This document shows positions 40,069 to 48,968 of a DNA stretch of 64,000 bases, piece by piece (position 1 is the first letter of the stretch; each line of letters begins with the position of its first letter). Under the pieces are notes generated by a model. It saw nothing but the letters and a program-made list of their open reading frames with translations. It did not search any database and was not told the origin of the DNA. The stretch is taken from positions 18,463-82,462 of the forward strand of contig ONOG01000009.1 in assembly GCA_900319385.1 (NCBI GenBank), given 5' to 3'. This stretch comes from an uncultured Prevotellaceae bacterium. GTDB taxonomy: Bacteria > Bacteroidota > Bacteroidia > Bacteroidales > Bacteroidaceae. Both the position numbers and the translations under genes were made by a program.

Positions 40069-42816
40069 ATGACCAAGTTCATTCTGCGGCACGGACCACT
40101 TCGTGTCCTGCTCTTGCTGTGCCTTGTCGGCAGCGCAGCCCTCACCCGAGCCGACATCATCCGTGGCCGGATCGTCGATAGCGAAACCGGCGAGTACCTA
40201 CCCTATGCCAACGTGCGGTTCAGCCTCCGCCTCTCCAACGCCGCCATCGACACAACCCTGCCCAGCGACTCGCTGGGACGGGTGCAGTTTCATGCCCGTC
40301 GCGGCGCGTGGGAGATGGAGGTGAAGTTGCTCGGCTACGAAACCCGAAGGCAGCGTGTGATGAGCTTCGGCGACGAACAGACAGACACCATCGACCTCGG
40401 CGACATCGCCCTGAGGATGTTGCCCGAAATGCTGAAGATGGTCAAGGTCGAAGGACGAGCCCGACGGTTCACGATGCGTGGCGACACCATCGTCTTCCAT
40501 CCCGAAGCCTTCCACCTCGACGAGAACGCCCGTCTCGACGAACTGCTGCGCATGCTGCCTGGCGTCGAGGCCGACGCCGACGGCAGGTTGCGCTGGAACG
40601 GCAAGCCCATCCGGCTGACCATGGACGGCGAGGGTCTGTTCGGCGGCGACGCAATGGTCGGCGGGCTGCCTGCCCGCGCCGTGCAGGACATCAAGGCATA
40701 CAACAAAGCCTCGGAACTGAGCGAGCGGACGGGGCGCGACGACGGCAGGGAGGACATGGTGCTGGACCTCAGCATCAAGCCTGGATTTCTGGACCGCTGG
40801 TATGGCGACGCCTCGGCCAGCGTACAGACACCGCGCCACTACCTGACGGAACTGACGCTCAGCCGCTTGTCGAAGACCGACCCCGTGCTGATTTTTGCCA
40901 ACGCCAACAACACCAACACGAGGCGTCGCCGCCAGATGAACGGCAGCACCAGCATTTGGTCGGGCGGCAACGGACAGGAACAGGGCACCGCAGCGGGCTA
41001 CGAACACCGCTGGACCCGACAGGCCGGCAAGAAGGACTTGCTGAGCAAATACAACGTCAGTGGCGGCATCGCACACGACGACCAGTGGCGCACAACGACC
41101 ACGGAGACGCTGAACTTCCTGCCCCATGCTGCCACCACACAGCAGGCATCGGCCGAGCACACACGCACCCATCAGCTCAACCCATACTTCGACAGCGAAT
41201 GGCTCTGGCGCAAGGACACGCTCAACACCTTCACCTTCGAACTGCAGGCCGAGCACACACGTCGCCGCGACCGTGAGCACAGCACCGAAGAGCACGGCGA
41301 AGTGAAAGGCTCCTCTCCTTCCCCATACGCTGCTACCTTGTTGCAGCAGAGCCTCTCGGAAACCACGGGCCACAGCACCACCCTCCGCGCCATCGCGTCG
41401 TGGGAACACTACGTGAAAGACGGCGCACTCGGAGCCAGCGCCGAAATGAACTTTGCCGATGCCGGCAGCGAAAGCTACACCCAGCGCAGGACGACCCATG
41501 CCTCGTCCTCAGAAACCCCGTCACTGATGACACAGCATGCCTACTTCCCCTCCCGCTCGTTCAAACTCCAGGGTGAGGTCCACTACGAACGCTGGCTGAC
41601 GAAGCAATGGCTCGTGAAACTCTCCTACTGGCTGAACTTCGAACGGCAGCGCACTCACCAGGACTTTGAGACGGACGGCACACCCGACGCATCCAACAGC
41701 TACCGCAACCGAATACACCTGCTGACGCACGGCCTTCACCTGTCGTCAACCCTCAATGTCCGCGCCCTGCAGCTGATGCCGAAGCTGTCGGCACGCTGGA
41801 TCGACGAACGTCAAGACTACGAGCGCGGCTGGCTCGACACCACTGCCGTGCGTCGCCGACCGCTGCTCAGCCCGTCGTTCACCGCCCGATGGAAGGTCAG
41901 CAAGGCCACACAGATGGACATCGGCTACGAGTTTTCCACCCAGCAGCCCACCCTGTTCCAAACCCTCGCCTACCGCGACACGACGAATCCGCTCTTCATT
42001 ACCGAAGGCAACCCGTCGCTGAAGGACAGCCACGCCCACCAGCTGGCTTTCAACCACAGCAGCATGTTGGCCAAACAGCAGCTCACGATCAGCAGCTCGG
42101 TCAGCTACCGATGGAACGACCGCGAAGAGCGCACCGCCCTGCGCTACAACTCACTGCGCGGCATCTACACCAGTCGTCCGGTGAATGTGCATGGCAGCCG
42201 GTCGCTTTCGTTCCGCCTCAACTACGACCAAAGTTTCGGGTCGCTGCTGCGACTGAAAAACTCGTTCAGCCTCTCGCTCGAACGCCGCCACGCACTGCTC
42301 GTCGCGAATGGCGAAACGTCTCCTCTCTCGGAGGGGGACGAGGGGAGGCTTTCCACTCAGTCGGTGTTCCATCCCACCGAACGTCTCACATTCTCGTTCG
42401 ACAACGGCAAGACGAAGGCATCGCTGTTTGCCGAAATCGACGCCAGCCGCCACCGGTTCTCCGCCAGTCCCGAGCAGAACACGACGCTGTGGGAGAACAA
42501 GTTTGGTGCCTCGGCAGAGTTGCGCCTGGGGCAGTTCGTCGTCAGCACCCAACTGACCGAGCAGATGTACCACGGCTACACCATCGATGCCATGAACCGC
42601 AACCTGCTCGTCTGGAATGCTTCGGTCGCATGGAAGTTTCTTCGCGGCAAAGCCCGTCTGACACTCGACTTCGACGACATCCTGAATGCGAAGGACAACT
42701 ACTGGAGTTCGCAATCGGCAAGCCATCAGACGACGATATGGACCGACAATCGTCACCACTACGCCGCACTGACCTTCACCTACCATCTCGATGCAAAGGA
42801 GAAAAACCACGAATGA
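40069..42816 (+). CDS. TonB-dependent receptor-like outer-membrane protein
   Basis: A 915-residue exported protein: signal peptide (VLLLLCLVGSAALTRA), a carboxypeptidase-regulatory-like N-terminal domain (IIRGRIVDSETGEYLPYANV, residues ~28-110), a plug-like region (DTIVFHPEAFHLDENARLDE, LLRMLPGVEADADGRLRWNG) and a long beta-barrel rich in alternating aromatic/polar strands. It fits the outer-membrane beta-barrel family that includes TonB-dependent receptors without an obvious TonB box. No SusD partner is adjacent. Residues ~747-760 (SPLSEGDEGRL) are a translated GC-rich repeat element (42312-42352). The last residues EKNHE and the stop come from a CACGAATGA repeat placed after the natural barrel end. 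Confidence 0.8.
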   Translation: MTKFILRHGPLRVLLLLCLVGSAALTRADIIRGRIVDSETGEYLPYANVRFSLRLSNAAIDTTLPSDSLGRVQFHARRGAWEMEVKLLGYETRRQRVMSFGDEQTDTIDLGDIALRMLPEMLKMVKVEGRARRFTMRGDTIVFHPEAFHLDENARLDELLRMLPGVEADADGRLRWNGKPIRLTMDGEGLFGGDAMVGGLPARAVQDIKAYNKASELSERTGRDDGREDMVLDLSIKPGFLDRWYGDASASVQTPRHYLTELTLSRLSKTDPVLIFANANNTNTRRRRQMNGSTSIWSGGNGQEQGTAAGYEHRWTRQAGKKDLLSKYNVSGGIAHDDQWRTTTTETLNFLPHAATTQQASAEHTRTHQLNPYFDSEWLWRKDTLNTFTFELQAEHTRRRDREHSTEEHGEVKGSSPSPYAATLLQQSLSETTGHSTTLRAIASWEHYVKDGALGASAEMNFADAGSESYTQRRTTHASSSETPSLMTQHAYFPSRSFKLQGEVHYERWLTKQWLVKLSYWLNFERQRTHQDFETDGTPDASNSYRNRIHLLTHGLHLSSTLNVRALQLMPKLSARWIDERQDYERGWLDTTAVRRRPLLSPSFTARWKVSKATQMDIGYEFSTQQPTLFQTLAYRDTTNPLFITEGNPSLKDSHAHQLAFNHSSMLAKQQLTISSSVSYRWNDREERTALRYNSLRGIYTSRPVNVHGSRSLSFRLNYDQSFGSLLRLKNSFSLSLERRHALLVANGETSPLSEGDEGRLSTQSVFHPTERLTFSFDNGKTKASLFAEIDASRHRFSASPEQNTTLWENKFGASAELRLGQFVVSTQLTEQMYHGYTIDAMNRNLLVWNASVAWKFLRGKARLTLDFDDILNAKDNYWSSQSASHQTTIWTDNRHHYAALTFTYHLDAKEKNHE
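42312..42352. repeat. GC-rich palindromic element inside the receptor gene
   Basis: CTCCTCTCTCGGAGGGGGAC followed by GAGGGGAGGC matches the arms at 61741-61766 and 61853-61888. It is translated as SPLSEGDEGRL in the barrel region, probably in a loop. Confidence 0.75.
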
Positions 42817-43024
42817 CACGAATGACGCGAATGACAACTGCTAAGCTTAACCACGAATGACGCGAATGACGCGAATGTTTTGAGTTTGTAAGTTTTTTAG
42901 TTTATCGGTTTTTGAGTTTATGATGGCGGACGTCATGTCCACTCAGAACTCAACAACCCAAAAACTTAAAAACTGACGAACTCAAAAACTAACGAACTCA
43001 AAAACTCAAAAACTTAAAACTCAA
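42808..43024. repeat. CACGAATGA and ACTCAAAAA arrays between the receptor and the glycosyltransferase
   Basis: CACGAATGA/GCGAATGA units (42808-42875) cover the receptor stop codon. A palindromic set of ACTCAAAAA/TTTTTGAGTT units follows (42886-43024). No gene is visible. A -7-like TAATTTCGC lies at 43063. Confidence 0.8.
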
Positions 43025-43091
43025 AAAAACGGAAGCAGGTTTGTTTTTTTGCAAAAGTATGCGTAATTTCGCAGGCGAATAGGAATGGCGA

Positions 43092-44243
43092 ATGAAAATT
43101 CTGCTTTTGGGCGACTACAGCAATGTGCACTGGACGCTGGCTGAAGGCTTGCGCAGGCTGGGGCACGAAGTCACGGTGGTGAGCGACGGCGACTACTGGA
43201 AAGGCTACCGGCGAGACATCTCGCTGCGACGCCGATCGAGCGGCATCGTCGATACGCTGCGCTACCTGTGGGACTGCATCCGGCTGATGCCACGGCTGCG
43301 CGGCTACGACGTCGTGCAACTCATCAACCCGCTGATGCTCGACCTCAAGCCAGAAAAGATTATGCCCTTTTATCGTTATATAAGGAAACATAACGGGAAA
43401 CTGTTCATGGGGGCGTTCGGCATGGACTACTACTGGGTGAAGACCTGTCTCGACTGCACGACCTTCCGCTACTCGGACTTCAACATCGGCAGCCGCAGCC
43501 GTGCCGACGAACCGCAGAACCGCCCATTCATCGACGAGTGGCTCAACGGAGGAAAAGGACGCCTCTGCCAACAGATTGCACTCGACTGCGACGGCATCCC
43601 AGCCGGACTCTACGAGTATTTTGCCGTCTATCAGCAGTGGTTCCCAGGGAAGACACGGTTTATCCCGATGCCCATTGAGTCCCAAGCCTCCCCCCAGGTC
43701 ATGTCCAAGGAGGGGACTGGAGGAGAGTCTGTCCGCTTCTTCATCGGCATCCAGCGGGGACGGTCGGTCTATAAAGGTACGGACATCATGCTGCGGGCGT
43801 TGGAACGCGTCAAGGCAAAATATCCCTCCCTGTGTGAGATTGTCAAAGCCGAGTCGGTGCCGTTCGAAGAATATAAACGGATGATGCAGGGCTGCGACGT
43901 GCTGCTCGACCAACTCTACAGCTACACACCTGCCATGAATGCCCTGCAGGCCATGGCACAGGGACTGGTCGTCGTCGGAGGCGGTGAACCCGAAAACTAC
44001 GACATCCTGGACGAGAAAGTGCTGCGTCCCATCATCAACGTCCTGCCCGACGAAGAGGACGTGTTCGCCAAACTGGAGCAACTGGTCCTGCACCCCGAGC
44101 GTCTGCCCGAACTGAAACGCCAAAGCATCGACTACGTCCGCCGCCACCACGACTACATGAAAGTGGCACAACAGTATGTTGAATTTTGGAACTCCATGCC
44201 AGAACTTAAAAACTCAAATACTCAAAAATTCAAAAACTCATGA
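43092..44243 (+). CDS. Glycosyltransferase (GT4/GT1 superfamily)
   Basis: A 383-residue GT-B type enzyme. The N-terminus MKILLLGDYSNVHWTLAEGL has the Rossmann start and acceptor-side glycine region, and the C-terminal half carries YKGTDIMLRALERV, KAESVPFEEYKRMMQGCDVL and MNALQAMAQGLVVVGGGEPE, the nucleotide-sugar binding region. Donor and acceptor are unknown. A 16-residue insert (QASPQVMSKEGTGGES) is a GC-rich repeat element flanked by GAGTC. The C-terminal ~13 residues (ELKNSNTQKFKNS) come from an ACTCAAAAA array, and the stop overlaps the rpiB start (ATGA). Confidence 0.85.
   Translation: MKILLLGDYSNVHWTLAEGLRRLGHEVTVVSDGDYWKGYRRDISLRRRSSGIVDTLRYLWDCIRLMPRLRGYDVVQLINPLMLDLKPEKIMPFYRYIRKHNGKLFMGAFGMDYYWVKTCLDCTTFRYSDFNIGSRSRADEPQNRPFIDEWLNGGKGRLCQQIALDCDGIPAGLYEYFAVYQQWFPGKTRFIPMPIESQASPQVMSKEGTGGESVRFFIGIQRGRSVYKGTDIMLRALERVKAKYPSLCEIVKAESVPFEEYKRMMQGCDVLLDQLYSYTPAMNALQAMAQGLVVVGGGEPENYDILDEKVLRPIINVLPDEEDVFAKLEQLVLHPERLPELKRQSIDYVRRHHDYMKVAQQYVEFWNSMPELKNSNTQKFKNS
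43676..43728. repeat. GC-rich palindromic element inside the glycosyltransferase gene
   Basis: A 48-bp insertion (16 codons) is bounded by the direct repeat GAGTC. Deleting one GAGTC plus the element leaves PIESVRFF, a smooth reading frame. The core CCTCCCCCC...AAGGAGGGGACTGGAGG is a family member. Confidence 0.8.
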
Positions 44244-44683
44244 ACATCAAGACCATCGGACTGGCCAGCGACCACGCCGCCTTTCCGCTCAAGCAATTTG
44301 TGAAACAGTATCTCGACGAGAAAGGAATCCCCTACAAGGACTATGGTACCTTCACCGAGGAGTCGTGCAACTACGCCACCTACGGCCATCTGCTGGCTGA
44401 GGGCATCGAACGCGGCGAAGTATATCCAGGCATTGCCATGTGTGGCTCGGGCGAAGGCATCTCCATGACGCTCAACAAACACCAGGGCATCCGTGCCGGC
44501 CTGGCTTGGATTCCCGAAATCGCCCACCTCATCCGCCAGCACAACGACGCCAACGTGCTCGTCATGCCTGGCCGCTTCATCGACAACGATATGGCACGCC
44601 GCATCATGGACGAATACCTCGCCACCGACTTCGAAGGCGGACGTCACCAGCAGCGCATCGACGACATACCGGTGAAAAAATAA
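44240..44683 (+). CDS. rpiB: Ribose-5-phosphate isomerase B
   Basis: A 147-residue RpiB/LacAB-family isomerase that interconverts ribose-5-phosphate and ribulose-5-phosphate. The N-terminal GLASDHAAFPLKQFV places the conserved Asp-His, and the active-site loop GIAMCGSGEGISM contains the catalytic Cys. IRAGLAWIPEIAHLIRQHND and NVLVMPGRFI complete the fold. The length is normal. Its start overlaps the upstream glycosyltransferase stop, an overlap created by repeat DNA. Confidence 0.95.
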   Translation: MNIKTIGLASDHAAFPLKQFVKQYLDEKGIPYKDYGTFTEESCNYATYGHLLAEGIERGEVYPGIAMCGSGEGISMTLNKHQGIRAGLAWIPEIAHLIRQHNDANVLVMPGRFIDNDMARRIMDEYLATDFEGGRHQQRIDDIPVKK

Positions 44684-44690
44684 ACAGACC

Positions 44691-44727
44691 CTCCCCCAGT
44701 CCCCTCCCTTGTAGGGCGGGGAGTGGT
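44691..44727. repeat. GC-rich palindromic element just after rpiB
   Basis: CCCCTCCCTTGTAGGGCGGGG forms the palindromic core. The same CTCCCTTGTAGGGAGGG core occurs in the CPBP protease gene at 61201-61217. Confidence 0.75.
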
Positions 44728-44764
44728 TACATACGACAACTGAATCATTATCACCTATCCCATC

Positions 44765-47227
44765 ATGAAAAAGTATATTGCAATCGTATTGTTAAGCGTG
44801 TGCTTCCTGCCTGCTTTTGCACAGAAAGGCACGTTCGAAACTGGAAACGGCACCTTCCTGCTCAACGGAAAACCCTTTGTCGTGAAGGCAGCCGAAGTAC
44901 ACTATCCCCGCATCCCCCGTCCCTATTGGGAACATCGAATAAAGATGTGCAAAGCCCTCGGAATGAATGCCGTATGTATCTACATCTTCTGGAACATACA
45001 CGAACAGCGCGAGGGTGAATTCGACTTCACAGGCAACAGCGACGTCGCTGCATTCTGCCGTCTGGCACAGAAGAACGGCATGTACGTCATCGTACGCCCA
45101 GGGCCTTATGTCTGCGCCGAGTGGGAAATGGGCGGACTGCCCTGGTGGCTGCTCAAGAAGAAGGACATTCGCCTGCGCGAACGTGATCCCTACTTCATGG
45201 AACGTGTGAAGATATTTGAGGAGAAAGTCGGCGAGCAACTGGCTCCGCTGACCATCCAGAACGGCGGTCCCATCATCATGGTGCAGGTGGAGAACGAATA
45301 CGGCTCGTACGGCGAGGACAAGCCCTACGTCAGCGAGATTCGCGACTGCCTGCGCGGCATCTACGGCAAGGAACTGGCACTGTTCCAGTGCGACTGGTCG
45401 AGTAACTTCGAGAAGAACGGGCTCGACGACCTTGTCTGGACGATGAACTTCGGCACCGGTGCCAACATCAACGACCAGTTCCGCCGCCTCGGCGAGTTGC
45501 GTCCCAATGCCCCGAAGATGTGCTCCGAGTTCTGGTCGGGCTGGTTCGACAAGTGGGGTGCCCGCCATGAGACACGTCCCGCCAAAGACATGGTCGAAGG
45601 CATGGACGAAATGCTCTCGAAAGGCATCTCTTTCTCCCTCTACATGACACACGGAGGCACGTCGTTCGGCCACTGGGCTGGTGCCAACTCTCCTGGCTTT
45701 GCGCCCGACGTCACCAGCTATGACTACGACGCCCCGATCAACGAGTATGGACTCGCCACCCCGAAGTTCTGGGAACTGCGCAAGATGATGCAGAAGTATA
45801 ACGACGGCAAGAAGCTGCCCGCTGTGCCGAAGGCTCCCATGCCCATCATCACCGTGCCGAAGTTTGAACTGACGGAATTTGCACCGCTCTATAACGGCTT
45901 CGACTGGGAGTATGCCGCTAAAAATAGTTACATTTCCCGCTCAGAAGGGGCACCCAAGACCTTCGAAGAACTCGACATGGGTTGGGGCATGGTGCTCTAC
46001 TCTACCCGTCTGCCCCAGATTGACGACGTGAAGGTGGAAGGTGTCCATACGACCGACGAATACACCTGCACCCTCACCCTCGACGCTCACGACTTCGCAC
46101 AAGTGTTCATCGACGGCAAGTACATCGGTAAAATTGACCGTGTGAAGAACGAGAAGACTCTCACCCTGCCCGCCATCAAGCAGGGACAGGAACTGCAGAT
46201 TCTCGTTGAGGGTATGGGCCGCATCAACTTCGGACGAGCCATCAAAGACTTCAAGGGCCTCGTTAGCAAGCCCACCATCACCGCCGAACTGCATTCTCAT
46301 CTCGGCGGCGTTGACAAGACAGAGGTTGTCTTTACCCCATCCAAGTGGGAGTGTCTGCGCATACCAGATGACTACGAGGTGGCTGTAAAGGCATTTGAGG
46401 AACAACAGCAGAGACCTGTCACCCGTGAATCTATCAGCGTGGGACGCATCGGCCGCACCATGCGCTATGCCTGGGAAAGCGAAGACCTCTGCTTCGGACG
46501 TGGCTACTACCGCGGCTACTTCAACCTCTCGAAGGTGGGCGACACGTTCCTCAACTTCGAGACTTGGGGCAAGGGACAGGTCTATGTCAACGGCCACGCT
46601 ATGGGCCGCATCTGGAGCATCGGTCCTCAGCAGACACTCTACGTGCCTGGCTGCTGGCTGAAGAAGGGAAAGAACGAGGTCATCGTCCTCGACGTAGTCG
46701 GTCCCCGTGAACGTGTGGTCTGGGGACAGGCTGAACCCGAACTCAACAAACTGCAGCTGGAGAAGTCGAACAAGCACAACAACATCGGCGACAAGCCCGA
46801 CCTCAACTCCGACACACCTGCTGCCACCGGCAGCTTCGCCGCAGGCAACGGATGGCAGAAAGTCACGTTCACAGCACCCCAGCGCGGACGTCTGCTCTGC
46901 CTCGAAGCCCTCTCCACCCACGACGGCCGCGACGTCACCGCCATCGCCGAGATCTACGCCCTCGGAGCCGACGGCCAGCGCCTGAGCCGCGAACCCTGGA
47001 CCACGAAATACGCCGACTCGGAGAACGAGAACGGCAACCACACTGGCGACAAAGTCTTCGACCTGCAGGAATCGACCTACTGGCAGACCATCCGCGGAGC
47101 CACCTTCCCCCACCTGCTCGTCATCGACCTCGGCGCCGAGCAGACCGTCACTGGCTTCGAATACCTGCCCCGCGCCGAGCGAGGAGCACCAGGCAGCGTG
47201 AAGCAGTACCGCATCTTCGTGAAGTAG
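44765..47227 (+). CDS. Secreted beta-galactosidase, GH35
   Basis: An 820-residue exported enzyme (signal peptide MKKYIAIVLLSVCFLPAFAQ). The GH35 TIM barrel is clear: LNGKPFVVKAAEVHYPRIPR, YVIVRPGPYVCAEWEMGGLP, the acid/base E178 in VQVENEYGSYG and the nucleophile E254 in KMCSEFWSGWFDKWG. Jelly-roll domains follow (YFNLSKVGDTFLNFETWGKG, GRIWSIGPQQTLYVPGCWLK). The C-terminal ~130 residues (RGRLLCLEALSTHDGRDVTA ... TVTGFEYLPRAE) look like an F5/8 type C carbohydrate-binding domain. It removes terminal beta-linked galactose from glycans. A terminator hairpin follows directly. Confidence 0.95.
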   Translation: MKKYIAIVLLSVCFLPAFAQKGTFETGNGTFLLNGKPFVVKAAEVHYPRIPRPYWEHRIKMCKALGMNAVCIYIFWNIHEQREGEFDFTGNSDVAAFCRLAQKNGMYVIVRPGPYVCAEWEMGGLPWWLLKKKDIRLRERDPYFMERVKIFEEKVGEQLAPLTIQNGGPIIMVQVENEYGSYGEDKPYVSEIRDCLRGIYGKELALFQCDWSSNFEKNGLDDLVWTMNFGTGANINDQFRRLGELRPNAPKMCSEFWSGWFDKWGARHETRPAKDMVEGMDEMLSKGISFSLYMTHGGTSFGHWAGANSPGFAPDVTSYDYDAPINEYGLATPKFWELRKMMQKYNDGKKLPAVPKAPMPIITVPKFELTEFAPLYNGFDWEYAAKNSYISRSEGAPKTFEELDMGWGMVLYSTRLPQIDDVKVEGVHTTDEYTCTLTLDAHDFAQVFIDGKYIGKIDRVKNEKTLTLPAIKQGQELQILVEGMGRINFGRAIKDFKGLVSKPTITAELHSHLGGVDKTEVVFTPSKWECLRIPDDYEVAVKAFEEQQQRPVTRESISVGRIGRTMRYAWESEDLCFGRGYYRGYFNLSKVGDTFLNFETWGKGQVYVNGHAMGRIWSIGPQQTLYVPGCWLKKGKNEVIVLDVVGPRERVVWGQAEPELNKLQLEKSNKHNNIGDKPDLNSDTPAATGSFAAGNGWQKVTFTAPQRGRLLCLEALSTHDGRDVTAIAEIYALGADGQRLSREPWTTKYADSENENGNHTGDKVFDLQESTYWQTIRGATFPHLLVIDLGAEQTVTGFEYLPRAERGAPGSVKQYRIFVK

Positions 47228-47254
47228 CATCCGCACCCATCCACCCTATGCAAG

Positions 47255-47290
47255 AGCGTGAGGACACCCGTCCTCACGCTTGTTTCTTTT
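47255..47290 (+). terminator. Rho-independent terminator after the GH35 gene
   Basis: AGCGTGAGGAC (47255-47265) and GTCCTCACGCT (47270-47280) form a perfect stem with an ACCC loop, followed by a T-rich tail. Confidence 0.9.
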
Positions 47291-47456
47291 GAGAGACAAT
47301 GACAACGACTGCCCTCATCCTACAGCCTCGTACAGGCTCAGCGACAGGCTGTCGTTGTGGTCAATGACAGCCCTGCATTTTTGCAGGGAATACAATCTGC
47401 GGGCAACAAAAGTAAAAGTTTTTTGACTTTCATTTTGTATTTCGCTCACTTATTCG

Positions 47457-47465
47457 TAACTTTGC
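47457..47465 (+). promoter_or_regulatory. -7 promoter box for spt
   Basis: TAACTTTGC is an exact consensus match. It implies a leader of about 205 nt before the start at 47679. Confidence 0.7.
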
Positions 47466-47492
47466 ACGCTGTTTGGAAACAAATAGATTTGA

Positions 47493-47629
47493 ATGGCCTC
47501 CAACGTTTTCACGCCATGACGGGATTTGAGAGGTGTTTGCCTCTGTCCGTCGGGACAACGGAAAACGCACTGAGGATGGCAATGAAACAACGATACGCCG
47601 GTGCTGTTGCTCCTATATATAATAATTAG
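47493..47629 (+). other. Long spt leader with two coupled small ORFs
   Basis: An 8-codon ORF (MASNVFTP, 47493-47519) overlaps by ATGA a 37-codon ORF (47516-47629, starting MTGFERCLPL and ending APIYNN). Both lie after the promoter and before spt. No homologue is recognised. They may be regulatory, or chance frames in a structured leader. Confidence 0.3.
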
Positions 47630-47678
47630 GAAGAAAGAGATGGAATGCAGGGCGCAGGCGTGCGGTTAAAGTTTGACT

Positions 47679-48866
47679 ATGGGTTTATTACAAGAAAAAA
47701 TGAGTAAGTATAGAGAGCCGCAGAAGTATATGGCTGCGGGCATCTATCCTTATTTCCGCGAAATTGACAGCCATCAGGACACTGAGGTGACGATGGATGG
47801 CAAGAAGGTGCTCATGTTCGGCTCCAATTCGTACATGGGTCTTACCTATGACAAACGCATCATCGAAGCTGCCATCAATGCGACGAAGAAATACGGCACG
47901 GGCTGCGCGGGTTCCCGCTTCCTGAACGGAACGCTCGACCTGCATATCCAGCTGGAGCACGAACTGGCAGAGTTTGTCGGAAAGGACGAGGCTTTGGTCT
48001 ATTCGACGGGCTTCACCGTAAACAGTGGTGTGGTGAGTTGTCTGACGGGTCGCAACGACTATATCCTTGGCGACGACCGCGACCATGCTTCGATTGTAGA
48101 CGGTCGCCGACTGAGTGTCAGCACGTTCTTCCACTACAAGCACAACGACATGGACGACCTGGAGCGCGAACTGAAGCGCTGCCGTGAGGATGCCATCAAG
48201 CTGATTGTGACCGACGGCCTGTTCTCGATGGAGGGTGACTTGGCAAAGCTGCCTGAAATCATTGAACTGAAGAAGAAGTACAACGCTTCGGTCATGGTGG
48301 ACGAGGCTCACGGACTGGGTGTGTTCGGCCGCAACGGACGCGGTACGTGTGACCACTTCGGTGTGACGGACGATGTTGACTTGATCATGGGTACGTTCTC
48401 GAAGAGCCTGGCGAGCATCGGCGGTTTCGTAGCTGCCGACAGCGACACAATCAACTGGTTGCGCCACAACTCGCGTACGTACATCTTCTCGGCATCGAAC
48501 ACGCCTGCAGCCACGGCTGCTGCGCTGACGGCTCTGCACATCATTCAGGAGGAGCCTGAACGTCAGGAGAACTTGTGGAAGATTACGAACTATGCGCTGA
48601 AGCAGTTCAAGGAGGCTGGCTTCGAAATCGGCGAGACGGAGAGTCCGATTATACCTCTCTACGTTCGCGACGCTGCCAAGACATTCGAGGTGACGCGTCT
48701 GGCCTTCGACCGCGGCATCTTCATCAATCCGGTCATCCCCCCCGCCTGTGCCCCGCAAGACACGTTGGTTCGTGTGGCGCTAATGGCAACACATACGAAG
48801 GAGCAGGTTGACACCTGTGTCAGTGCTCTGCGTGACAGCTTCAAGGAACTCGGAATCATTCAGTAA
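47679..48866 (+). CDS. spt: Serine palmitoyltransferase (alpha-oxoamine synthase)
   Basis: A 395-residue PLP enzyme. The N-terminus MGLLQEKMSKYREPQKYMAA and GIYPYFREIDSHQDTEVTMD are the pattern I know from Bacteroidales Spt, which joins serine and an acyl-CoA/ACP to start sphingolipid synthesis. Alpha-oxoamine synthase motifs include FGSNSYMGLTYDKR, GTGCAGSRFLNGTLDLH, MVDEAHGLGVFGRNGRG and the PLP lysine K242 in GTFSKSLASIGG. The ATG at 47679 is used; a TTG six bases earlier is less likely. 2-amino-3-ketobutyrate CoA ligase is the nearest alternative. Confidence 0.9.
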   Translation: MGLLQEKMSKYREPQKYMAAGIYPYFREIDSHQDTEVTMDGKKVLMFGSNSYMGLTYDKRIIEAAINATKKYGTGCAGSRFLNGTLDLHIQLEHELAEFVGKDEALVYSTGFTVNSGVVSCLTGRNDYILGDDRDHASIVDGRRLSVSTFFHYKHNDMDDLERELKRCREDAIKLIVTDGLFSMEGDLAKLPEIIELKKKYNASVMVDEAHGLGVFGRNGRGTCDHFGVTDDVDLIMGTFSKSLASIGGFVAADSDTINWLRHNSRTYIFSASNTPAATAAALTALHIIQEEPERQENLWKITNYALKQFKEAGFEIGETESPIIPLYVRDAAKTFEVTRLAFDRGIFINPVIPPACAPQDTLVRVALMATHTKEQVDTCVSALRDSFKELGIIQ

Positions 48867-48892
48867 TATCTTATTCAATATGAATACTTTCA

Positions 48893-48938
48893 AACTCTGC
48901 TCTCTCGACAACGTTTGTTGAGGTGGCAGAGTTTTCGC
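48893..48938 (+). terminator. Terminator hairpin after spt
   Basis: AACTCTGC (48893-48900) pairs with GCAGAGTT (48926-48933), with further pairing inside (CAAC/GTTG), followed by TTTCG. Confidence 0.6.
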
Positions 48939-48968
48939 TTATAAACACAAAATAAAAGTAATAAAAGT

